Source: Clostridia bacterium (GTDB lineage Bacteria > Bacillota_A > Clostridia > Christensenellales > Aristaeellaceae). From it: a DNA stretch of 5,809 bases. This document shows, piece after piece, positions 1 to 5,625 of the stretch. The notes under the pieces were generated by a model that saw nothing but the letters and a program-made list of their open reading frames with translations, was not told the origin of the DNA and did not search any database. The stretch's first letter is position 1, and every line of letters begins with the position of its first letter. The DNA lies in the NCBI GenBank assembly GCA_900754775.1, contig CAAEDZ010000302.1, positions 1 through 5,809 of the forward strand, in the 5' to 3' direction. Both the position numbers and the translations under genes were made by a program.

Positions 1-1
1 C

Positions 2-847
2 ATGCTGGCGCTCAAGGCCGCCGGCGTGGATATGCTGACCCTGGCCAACGGGCAGTCGCTGGACATGATGTTCGAAGGCCTGCAGCAGACCATCGCCAAC
101 TGCAAGACCGAGGGCGTGAACATGGAGTACATCGGCGCCTTCGCCTCGCAGGAGGAATTTGAAACGCCGAAGATCATCGACGTCAACGGCATCAACGTCG
201 GCTTCCTCAACTACACCACCAGCATGGGCGGCATGGAACAGCAGTCCAAGGCCGAGGCCCTGACCTACGGCGTGGCCACCACCAGCAACACAAGCCCCCA
301 TGAGGACGTGAAGAAGGCCCGCGAGGCCGGCGCGGACGTGGTGGTCGCCTACATCAGCTGGGGCGAGGTGGGCCAGCGCGAGCTGGGTCAGGAGGAGTTC
401 AACGCCGCCACGGCGCTGGCGCAGGCCGGTGTGGACGTGCTGATCGGCTTCCACCCGCACACCGTCATCCCGCCGCGCTGGTTCGACGTGCAGCTGGAGG
501 ACGGCTCCTCCCACCGCATGCTCTGCCTCTGCGCCACGGGCAACTTCCTCTCCGACCAGCGCGACCGCTACACCTGCAACGGCATCATCTTCGAGTTCAC
601 CATCGAGGAGACTTCCGCCGGCGTGTTCGAGATCACCGAGCCGACCTACATCCCCACCTATGTGTGGCGCTATCAGGCCGAGGACGGCGACGGCTACGAC
701 TACCGCGTGCTGGCCGTTGGCGAATGGCTGGACGAGCGCCCCGAGGGCATGAGCGACCAGGACTACTCCAACATGCAGACCGTGTGGAACGATTTGCAGC
801 AGACCATGTCGCAGGGCAATGTCGGCGCAAAGCTGTCGGCGAACTGA
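2..847 (+). CDS. CapA-family metallophosphatase-like protein (5' truncated by window edge)
   Basis: The visible 281 residues match the C-terminal part of the CapA/PgsA-like fold (poly-gamma-glutamate capsule biosynthesis family, related to calcineurin-type metallophosphatases). Recognisable landmarks are LKAAGVDMLTLAN (residues 4-16), the Thr-rich strand NYTTS (70-74), AGADVVVAYISWGE (109-122), the metal-binding-type motif GFHPH (149-153) and the GNF loop (180-182). The first metal motif and any signal peptide or membrane anchor would lie left of the window, so the Met at base 2 is probably internal. Typical family members read LANNH and HWG where this protein reads LANGQ (14-18) and SWG (119-121), so catalytic competence is doubtful. 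Residues from about 205 to 281 extend past the conserved core and end in a hydrophilic tail. A terminator follows 15 bases after the stop, so this is the last gene of its transcript. Family assignment is firm; the substrate is unknown, and capsule synthesis should not be assumed. Confidence 0.85.
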   Translation: MLALKAAGVDMLTLANGQSLDMMFEGLQQTIANCKTEGVNMEYIGAFASQEEFETPKIIDVNGINVGFLNYTTSMGGMEQQSKAEALTYGVATTSNTSPHEDVKKAREAGADVVVAYISWGEVGQRELGQEEFNAATALAQAGVDVLIGFHPHTVIPPRWFDVQLEDGSSHRMLCLCATGNFLSDQRDRYTCNGIIFEFTIEETSAGVFEITEPTYIPTYVWRYQAEDGDGYDYRVLAVGEWLDERPEGMSDQDYSNMQTVWNDLQQTMSQGNVGAKLSAN

Positions 848-862
848 CGCTTTGAGGTCAAA

Positions 863-905
863 CGCCCCGTCCGCGAGCGCGCGGGCGGGGCGCTTCTCTT
901 TCCTT
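863..905 (+). terminator. Intrinsic terminator after the CapA-like gene
   Basis: A 13-bp GC-rich stem pairs 863-875 with 880-892 around an AGCG loop, with one G-U pair. It is followed by the pyrimidine-rich run CTTCTCTTTCCTT. It starts 15 bases after the upstream stop codon, the usual place for a Rho-independent terminator. The tail is interrupted by C, which is common in GC-rich genomes. Confidence 0.8.
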
Positions 906-931
906 CGCCGTCTGATCGCGCGGCGCATTGT

Positions 932-945
932 TCAAAGGCCTTTGA
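932..945. repeat. 14-bp perfect palindrome upstream of mutY
   Basis: TCAAAGGCCTTTGA reads the same on both strands. It sits 31 bases before the mutY start codon, downstream of the preceding terminator. The everted arrangement of the same half-site, TTTGA-GG-TCAAA, occurs at 851-862. It could be an operator-like site or part of an mRNA hairpin in the mutY leader, or chance. I found no well-spaced -35/-10 pair in 906-976 to support an operator; TATAAA at 959-964 overlaps the ribosome binding site and cannot serve this start. Confidence 0.35.
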
Positions 946-976
946 GGAAGCGCCGTTTTATAAAGGAGGAAAATAC

Positions 977-1984
977 ATGGATGCGATGGCCTTTCGCCGC
1001 GCCCTGCTTTACTGGTACGACCGCGCAAGGCGGGAACTGCCCTGGCGGGGGACGCGCGACCCTTACCGCGTGTGGCTCTCGGAGATCATGCTCCAGCAGA
1101 CGCGCGCCGAGGCGGTCGCGCCCCGCTACGAGGCGTTCCTCGCCCGCTTCCCCACCGTGGAGGCGCTGGCGGCGGCGGACGAGGAGGCCGTTTTGAAGGC
1201 GTGGGAGGGCATGGGCTACTACTCGCGCGCCCGCAACCTGCGCCGCGCGGCGATGGAAGTCGCGCGGCGGGGCGAATTTCCGCAGAGCGCGAAGGAACTT
1301 AAAACGCTGCCGGGCGTGGGCGATTACACGGCGGCGGCGGTGGCCTCCATCGCCTTTGACGAGGCCGCGCCGGCGCTGGACGGCAATCAGGCGCGGGTGC
1401 TTGCGCGGTTGCTGGCCTTTGAAGAGACGGTGGACACGCCGCAGCGGCTGCGGGCGCAGGCGGAGGCGCTCATCGACCGCGAACGGCCGGGAGACTACAA
1501 CCAGGCGCTGATGGATCTGGGCAGCGGCATCTGCACGCCGCGCGCGCCGAAGTGCGAAACTTGCCCGGTGGCGGCGTTCTGCGCCGCGCGCGCCGGGGGC
1601 GACGCGGAGAGCTACCCCCGCCTGCCGCCGCCCATCGCGCGGCGCGAGGTGGAAGTGACCGTGGTGCTGGCGTATTTGGGTGGGCGCGTGCTGGTGCGCA
1701 GGCGGCCGTCCAAGGGCTTGCTGGCGGGGCTGTGGGAGTTTCCCAACGATTCCGGGGGAACGCTCGCGCAGGCGCTGCCCGGGGCGCGGGCGACGGGGGA
1801 ACTGGCGCGCTCGCGGCACGTGTTCACGCACCTGGTCTGGAACATGCGCGGCCTGCGCGCGGAGGTGGATGCGCTGCCGGAGGGCATGCGCGCCGTGGAC
1901 GCGGAGGGGCTCAGGGCGCTGCCCTTCCCCACTGCGCTGCGCGTCTACCGGCAGATCGCGCTGGAAGAACTGGAAGGGCGATGA
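977..1984 (+). CDS. mutY: A/G-specific adenine DNA glycosylase MutY
   Basis: MutY removes adenine mispaired with 8-oxoguanine or guanine, the last barrier of the GO repair system against G:C to T:A transversions. The 335-residue length is normal. The catalytic domain carries LPWR (21-24), the SEIMLQQT helix with catalytic Glu36, GMGYYSRARNL (78-88), the helix-hairpin-helix LPGVGDYTA (111-119) and the catalytic Asp135 in LDGNQ. The [4Fe-4S] cluster cysteines are Cys186, 193, 196 and 202 (C-x6-C-x2-C-x5-C). The C-terminal NUDIX-like 8-oxoG-recognition domain runs from about 225 to 335, with WEFP (253-256) and FTH (283-285), where His285 matches the 8-oxoG-sensing histidine; many homologues have FSH. 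The position after DGN is Gln138 where Val is usual. The start is fixed by AAGGAGG at 963-969, seven bases upstream. It stands alone on its transcript as far as can be seen, convergent with the next gene. Confidence 0.97.
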   Translation: MDAMAFRRALLYWYDRARRELPWRGTRDPYRVWLSEIMLQQTRAEAVAPRYEAFLARFPTVEALAAADEEAVLKAWEGMGYYSRARNLRRAAMEVARRGEFPQSAKELKTLPGVGDYTAAAVASIAFDEAAPALDGNQARVLARLLAFEETVDTPQRLRAQAEALIDRERPGDYNQALMDLGSGICTPRAPKCETCPVAAFCAARAGGDAESYPRLPPPIARREVEVTVVLAYLGGRVLVRRRPSKGLLAGLWEFPNDSGGTLAQALPGARATGELARSRHVFTHLVWNMRGLRAEVDALPEGMRAVDAEGLRALPFPTALRVYRQIALEELEGR

Positions 1985-1986
1985 AA

Positions 1987-2021
1987 GGGACGCGGCGCGC
2001 TCGGATGGCGTGCCGCGTCCT
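1987..2021. terminator. Hairpin between convergent genes, probable bidirectional terminator
   Basis: The core stem GGACGCGGC (1988-1996) pairs with GCCGCGTCC (2012-2020). The pairing continues inward through 1997-2001 with 2007-2011, including two G-U pairs, around a CGGAT loop, and one more G-U pair closes the base. It begins three bases after the mutY stop and lies 30 bases beyond the stop of the leftward CAP gene. The + strand tail (CTGTG) is poor in T; the - strand tail reads CCTTTCATC. A shared terminator is the simplest reading, although neither tail is a classic U-run. Confidence 0.6.
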
Positions 2022-2051
2022 CTGTGCGGAAATTGTTGGGAAGGGCTTTGT

Positions 2052-3245
2052 TCATTCCGCCACCGTCAGGCGGCAGACGTCGTATTTTCCGTTGACGGAT
2101 GTGGCGATGATCTCGCATTCGCCCGCGCCTACGGCGGTGACGAGGCCGTTTTCCACGGTGGCGACGCGCTCGTCGCCGCTCGACCAAATGATGGAGAGGT
2201 CATCCGCCCACTCGGGGATGACGGCGGCGGAGAGCTGCAGCGTCTCGCCGGGGCGCAACGTTGCCTCGCGGGGCGCTATCTCCACCGAGGACGGTTCCAC
2301 GGGATAGAGGGAGATCATTTCCACATCAAAGGCGATGTCGGGGCCGGAGGACGCGCCGGCCTCGACGCGCCAGCGCTGGTTCTGTTCGTAGTCCTTTGTC
2401 AGTTCCGGGCGGAAGATCAGGCAGGGGCCGGCGCCATATCCGCCCGCGTCGACGGCGAAGTAGCCGCCGTCGCCGGGAAATTCGTAGACCTCGCCGCTGT
2501 TCAGGTCCGTCAGGCGCACCCACGCGCCGTCGGTATCGTAGAGATCGGGGTCGAGGATGATCGACCAGGCAAGCTCCTTGCTCATCAGCTCCGCCGGGAA
2601 GGCGCCCGCCGAGGGCCAGGCGATGTACTGCCAGTCGCCGGGGTCGGCCTGCAGGTCGTGGGCGTACATGGTGATATAGCTCATGCCCGCCTCGTCCATG
2701 GCCAGACCGAAGCCTGTGTAGGCCATGTTGGGGTTTAAGAGCCAACGGCGGTGGCCGAGGGTGGAGAGGTTTGCCTCGCCATCGTCGCGGGCGAAGTAGA
2801 GAATGCCCTGCCGCAGCACGTCTTCGCTCGTCCAGTTGAGGCGGGCGATGTTGCAGCTGGAGGCGGCGTAACGGGCGGCGCCCGCAAAGGCGGCGTCCAT
2901 GTCCGCGGGGGCGGGCGGATCGTGGCTGACAAAGCCGTTGGCGGCGCTCAGCACCGCGCCCTGCTGGGCGATATTGGTCAGCGCCGGGTCGAGTTCCACC
3001 GGGGCAAGGCCGGCCAGATTGCGCAAAAAGTTGAGGTAGGCAAGCGCGTCCGCAAGAGCCTCCGCGCGCACCTCCCCGGCGGCGTAGGGGGTGGATACCG
3101 AGGGCTCTTCGGCAAAGAGGCCGCCCTCCGTCCAGTCGTTGATCGCCTGATAGCGCGCGCGCACTTCCTCGCGCGTATAGGCCGAGGCGGGGGCGCTCAG
3201 GAGCAAAAGGGCCGTCAGGGCGGCTAAAAGGCGTGGCAATCGCAT
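2052..3245 (-). CDS. Secreted CAP-domain protein with C-terminal Ig-like (Big_2) domain
   Basis: The 397-residue product starts with a Sec signal peptide: Arg2 and Arg5, a leucine/alanine-rich core, and a likely cut after APASA at residue 22. Residues about 60-200 form a CAP (SCP/PR-1, YkwD-like) domain, with LNFLRNLAGLAPVELD (71-86), SHD (His108), TSED (Glu141) and GHRRWLLNP (His165). These correspond to the conserved His/Glu cavity residues of the family. Residues about 200-310 form a middle region (AWPSAGAFPAEL, PCLIFRP) of a kind I recall accompanying CAP domains in Clostridia. Residues about 318-397 are a Big_2 immunoglobulin-like domain (PGETLQL, WSSGDERVATV, GLVTAVGAGEC). No transmembrane helix, LPxTG or SLH anchor is seen, so the protein is probably released or loosely wall-bound. 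AGAAGGA at 3253-3259, seven bases upstream, supports the start. The molecular function of bacterial CAP proteins is largely unresolved. Confidence 0.92.
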   Translation of the reverse strand: MRLPRLLAALTALLLLSAPASAYTREEVRARYQAINDWTEGGLFAEEPSVSTPYAAGEVRAEALADALAYLNFLRNLAGLAPVELDPALTNIAQQGAVLSAANGFVSHDPPAPADMDAAFAGAARYAASSCNIARLNWTSEDVLRQGILYFARDDGEANLSTLGHRRWLLNPNMAYTGFGLAMDEAGMSYITMYAHDLQADPGDWQYIAWPSAGAFPAELMSKELAWSIILDPDLYDTDGAWVRLTDLNSGEVYEFPGDGGYFAVDAGGYGAGPCLIFRPELTKDYEQNQRWRVEAGASSGPDIAFDVEMISLYPVEPSSVEIAPREATLRPGETLQLSAAVIPEWADDLSIIWSSGDERVATVENGLVTAVGAGECEIIATSVNGKYDVCRLTVAE

Positions 3246-3307
3246 TGTGCAATCCTTCTAAAATCGTTGTTTTATGCAATATTCCCCGCAAAAGCTGAAA
3301 TTCCTTC

Positions 3308-3324
3308 TGAAAAAGGTCTTTTCA
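3308..3324. repeat. TGAAAA-N5-TTTTCA inverted repeat over the EF-G promoter
   Basis: Six-base arms at 3308-3313 and 3319-3324 flank the centre AGGTC. The right arm coincides with the proposed -35 hexamer of the rightward promoter, a position where a repressor could act. The arms are short and A/T-rich in the only A/T-rich stretch of the window, so chance is a real alternative. Confidence 0.3.
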
Positions 3325-3358
3325 AATCGGGGGTTTTCTGTTAAAATACATATATAAT
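3319..3358 (+). promoter_or_regulatory. Probable sigma-A-type promoter for the EF-G-like gene
   Basis: A -35-like TTTTCA (3319-3324; four of six consensus bases) lies 17 bp before TAAAAT (3342-3347; five of six). A perfect TATAAT (3353-3358) lies 11 bases further on but lacks a -35 box at normal spacing, so two start sites are possible. The stretch is markedly A/T-rich against the GC-rich surroundings. Either start gives a leader of roughly 80-95 bases before the start codon at 3446. No equally good promoter was found for the leftward CAP gene in 3246-3310. Confidence 0.6.
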
Positions 3359-3390
3359 GGCGCGTCAGGCGTCCGTGCAGAAAACCTGCG

Positions 3391-3416
3391 CCTCTGTGCG
3401 CATGTCGCGCACGAGG
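3391..3416 (+). promoter_or_regulatory. Leader hairpin upstream of the EF-G-like gene
   Basis: GTGCGC (3396-3401) pairs perfectly with GCGCAC (3407-3412) around ATGTC, and CCTC (3391-3394) with GAGG (3413-3416) extends the stem past a one-base bulge at 3395. No T-run follows, so it is not a terminator. A competing pairing, AGGCG (3367-3371) with CGCCT (3389-3393), uses some of the same bases. The ribosome binding site at 3431-3436 lies 15 bases downstream and is not itself sequestered. A regulatory role is a guess. Confidence 0.35.
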
Positions 3417-3445
3417 ATCTATAACCTAACAGGGGGAATTCGTAC

Positions 3446-5527
3446 ATGAAGGACTATCAGGCCAAGAACATCCGCAATATCGCCGTCGTCGGACACGGCA
3501 GCGAGGGCAAGACCACGCTGGTCGAGGCCCTGCTGTACACCAGCGGCACCATCGACCGTCAGGGCCGCGTCGAGGACGGCAACACGGTGACCGACAGCGA
3601 CAAGGAGGAGCAGGGCCGCCAGATCTCCATCAGCGCCGCCGTCGCTCCCCTCGAGTGGAAGGACGTCAAGGTCAACCTGATCGACGTGCCCGGCTACTTC
3701 GATTTCGCCGGCGAAATGGTCGGCCCCATGGCTGTGTCCGAGGGCGCGATCATCACCGTGGGCGCGGTTTCCGGCCTGAACGTGGGCGCGGAAAAGGCGT
3801 GGGATCTGTGCGACAAGACCCACACTTCGCGCATGATCGTCATCAACCAGATGGACCGCGAGAACGCCAACTTCAGCCGCGCGCTTGCCACCATCACCGA
3901 CAAGTACGGCAGCCACATCGCGCCCATTGAGGTGCCGATCGTGGAGGGCGGCAAGTTCACCGGCGTTGTCTGCGTTCTGGAGAACAAGGCCTACACCGGC
4001 GAGGGCAAGACCCTCAAGGAGATCGACATTCCCGCCAATATGGCCGGCGACGTCGAGAGCGCCCGCGAAGCCATCATGGAAGCCGCGGCCGGCGCCGAGG
4101 ACGAACTGATGGAAAAGTACTTCGAGGAAGGCGAGCTTTCCCAGGAAGAGATCATGCACGGCCTGCGTCAGGGCATCAAGGACGGCACGGTGGTGCCGGT
4201 GGTGTGCTGCTCTTCGCTGACGCGCGTGGGCCTTGCCAAGCTGCTGGACAACCTCATCGACCTCATGCCCTCCCCGGCGGGCTCCACGCTCGAGGGCGTC
4301 AACCCCAAGAGCGGCGATACCGAGGAGCGCGTCTGCGCCGACGATCAGCCCTTCTCCGCCCGCGTGTTCAAGACGCTGGCCGACCCGTTCGTGGGCAAGC
4401 TGTCGCTTCTCAAGGTCACTTCCGGCACGCTCACGTCCGGCACGCCGCTTTACAACGCCAACGCGGAAAAGGCCGAGAAGGCCGGCAACATCTACTTCCT
4501 GCGCGGCGGCAAGCAGAATCCGGCGCAGAAGGTGTGCGCGGGCGACATCTGCGCCATCTCCAAATTGGGCAGCGTCGCCACCGGCAACACGCTGTGCGAC
4601 CCGAACAAGCCCGTGAAGTTCGACGAGCTTGAGTTCCCGGCGCCCTGCATCTCCATGGCCGTGTACGCCAAGAAGGCGGGCGAGGAAGACAAGATCTTCT
4701 CCGGCCTCAGCCGCCTGATGGAGGAAGACCCGACCATCCGCGTGGAAAAGAACGTGGAGACCACCGAGAGCGTGCTTTCCGGCCTGGGCGAATTGCATCT
4801 GGAAGTCATCGCCAGGAAGCTGGCCAGCAAGTTCGGCGCGGAGTGCGTGCTGCAGTTCCCGAAGATCCCCTACCGCGAGTCCATCCGCAAGAAGATCGAC
4901 GTGCAGGGCCGCCACAAGAAGCAGTCCGGCGGACACGGCCAGTTCGGCGACGTGTGGATCGAGTTCCGTCCCAACGACGACCCGACCGACACCGAGTTCC
5001 ACTTTGAGGACGCGGTCGTGGGCGGCGTGGTGCCGCGCAACTTCATCCCCGCGGTCGAAAAGGGCCTGCGCGACAACATCAAGCACGGCGTGCTGGCCGG
5101 CTACCCGGTGGTGGGCCTGACCGCCAAGCTGCACGACGGTTCCTACCACGCCGTGGACTCCTCGGAAATGGCCTTCAAGACCGCCGCGCGCATCGCCTTC
5201 AAGAAGCTGGTGGACGCTTCCCCCGTGCTGCTTGAGCCGATCTACTCGGTGAAGGTCTATGTGCCGGACGAGTACATGGGCGACATCATTGGCGATATGA
5301 ACAAGCGCCGCGGCCGCATCATGGGCATGGACCAGGTCAACGGCATGCAGTGCGTGTCCGCCGAGGTGCCGCTGGGCGAGATGTTCAAGTACGCCACCGA
5401 CCTGCGCTCGATGACGCAGGCGCGCGGCTCGTTCACCATGCAGTTCGAGCGCTACGAGGAAGTGCCGGCTGCCGACGCCAAGAAGATCATCGAGAACACC
5501 AAGCGCGAGGAGGAAGAGGAGGAGTAA
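3446..5527 (+). CDS. fusA: Elongation factor G-like translational GTPase (EF-G2-type paralogue)
   Basis: The 693-residue product has the full EF-G layout. The GTPase domain runs to about 280, domain II spans about 300-390, domain III about 395-475, domain IV holds GGHGQFG (495-501) and the tip histidine His568 in SYHAVDSSEMAFK, and domain V covers about 600-680. G1 is GHGSEGKTTL (16-25), unlike the AHxDAGKTT of canonical EF-G and TetM. The switch I region has ISI (60-62) where canonical EF-G has ITI. G3 is DVPGYFDF (80-87), with Tyr84 replacing the catalytic histidine of DTPGHVDF. G4 is NQMD (134-137) instead of NKMD. G5 is CSS (255-257). These features place it with the EF-G-like/EF-G2 branch, whose members bind ribosomes but vary in GTPase activity. 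It ends in an acidic REEEEEE tail. AGGGGG at 3431-3436, nine bases upstream, supports the start. It lacks str-operon neighbours and has its own promoter. The symbol is the usual pipeline name; a separate canonical fusA is expected elsewhere. Confidence 0.93.
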   Translation: MKDYQAKNIRNIAVVGHGSEGKTTLVEALLYTSGTIDRQGRVEDGNTVTDSDKEEQGRQISISAAVAPLEWKDVKVNLIDVPGYFDFAGEMVGPMAVSEGAIITVGAVSGLNVGAEKAWDLCDKTHTSRMIVINQMDRENANFSRALATITDKYGSHIAPIEVPIVEGGKFTGVVCVLENKAYTGEGKTLKEIDIPANMAGDVESAREAIMEAAAGAEDELMEKYFEEGELSQEEIMHGLRQGIKDGTVVPVVCCSSLTRVGLAKLLDNLIDLMPSPAGSTLEGVNPKSGDTEERVCADDQPFSARVFKTLADPFVGKLSLLKVTSGTLTSGTPLYNANAEKAEKAGNIYFLRGGKQNPAQKVCAGDICAISKLGSVATGNTLCDPNKPVKFDELEFPAPCISMAVYAKKAGEEDKIFSGLSRLMEEDPTIRVEKNVETTESVLSGLGELHLEVIARKLASKFGAECVLQFPKIPYRESIRKKIDVQGRHKKQSGGHGQFGDVWIEFRPNDDPTDTEFHFEDAVVGGVVPRNFIPAVEKGLRDNIKHGVLAGYPVVGLTAKLHDGSYHAVDSSEMAFKTAARIAFKKLVDASPVLLEPIYSVKVYVPDEYMGDIIGDMNKRRGRIMGMDQVNGMQCVSAEVPLGEMFKYATDLRSMTQARGSFTMQFERYEEVPAADAKKIIENTKREEEEEE

Positions 5528-5540
5528 TCTCCCCCCTTCC

Positions 5541-5604
5541 GGCGGGCGACCGCCGCGCGGATATGTCTTTCGCCAGCGCCTCTGCTTGCTTGCAGGGGCG
5601 CTGG
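5541..5604 (+). terminator. Two tandem hairpins after the EF-G-like gene; the second is the likely terminator
   Basis: The first hairpin is short: a six-base-pair stem pairs 5540-5545 with 5550-5555 around a GNRA-type GCGA tetraloop. The second is strong: 13 base pairs pair 5573-5585 with 5592-5604 around TTGCTT, with one G-U pair. Its tail is GCTGTATATTTGG, only moderately T-rich, so partial read-through into the patatin gene 21 bases beyond is possible. Confidence 0.55.
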
Positions 5605-5625
5605 GCTGTATATTTGGAGGGCAAG

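Noticed and set aside
956..964. TTTTATAAA as a -10 box for mutY
   Set aside because: It overlaps the ribosome binding site directly, would give too short a leader, and has no -35 at workable spacing.
932..1831. 299-codon open frame on the - strand opposite mutY
   Set aside because: Arg/His/Pro-rich low-complexity translation antisense to a complete MutY with all catalytic residues; a GC-bias shadow.
1680..2738. 352-codon + strand frame spanning the mutY end and the CAP gene
   Set aside because: It crosses the convergent terminator, overlaps two well-supported genes in other frames and has no family motif.
2326..3291. 321-codon - strand frame overlapping the CAP gene
   Set aside because: Different frame from the CAP protein, which has a signal peptide, domains and a ribosome binding site; this frame gives Arg/Pro-rich sequence without motifs.
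3419..5149. Long open frame of 576 codons on the - strand opposite the EF-G-like gene
   Set aside because: It lies entirely antisense to a clear EF-G family gene. Its translation is rich in His, Ala, Gly, Val and Leu without recognisable motifs, the typical mirror of GC-biased third codon positions.
3446..5527. TetM-type ribosome protection (tetracycline resistance) protein
   Set aside because: The G1 motif is GHGSEGKTT and G3 is DVPGYFDF rather than the AHVDAGKTT and DTPGHMDF of TetM-type proteins, and domain IV carries the EF-G-like SYHAVDSSE loop.
5586..5614. TTGCTT - 17 bp - TATATT as a promoter for the patatin gene
   Set aside because: Spacing is ideal, but transcription would begin at about 5620, inside or after the ribosome binding site, leaving almost no leader; the -35 also sits in a hairpin loop and matches only three of six bases.
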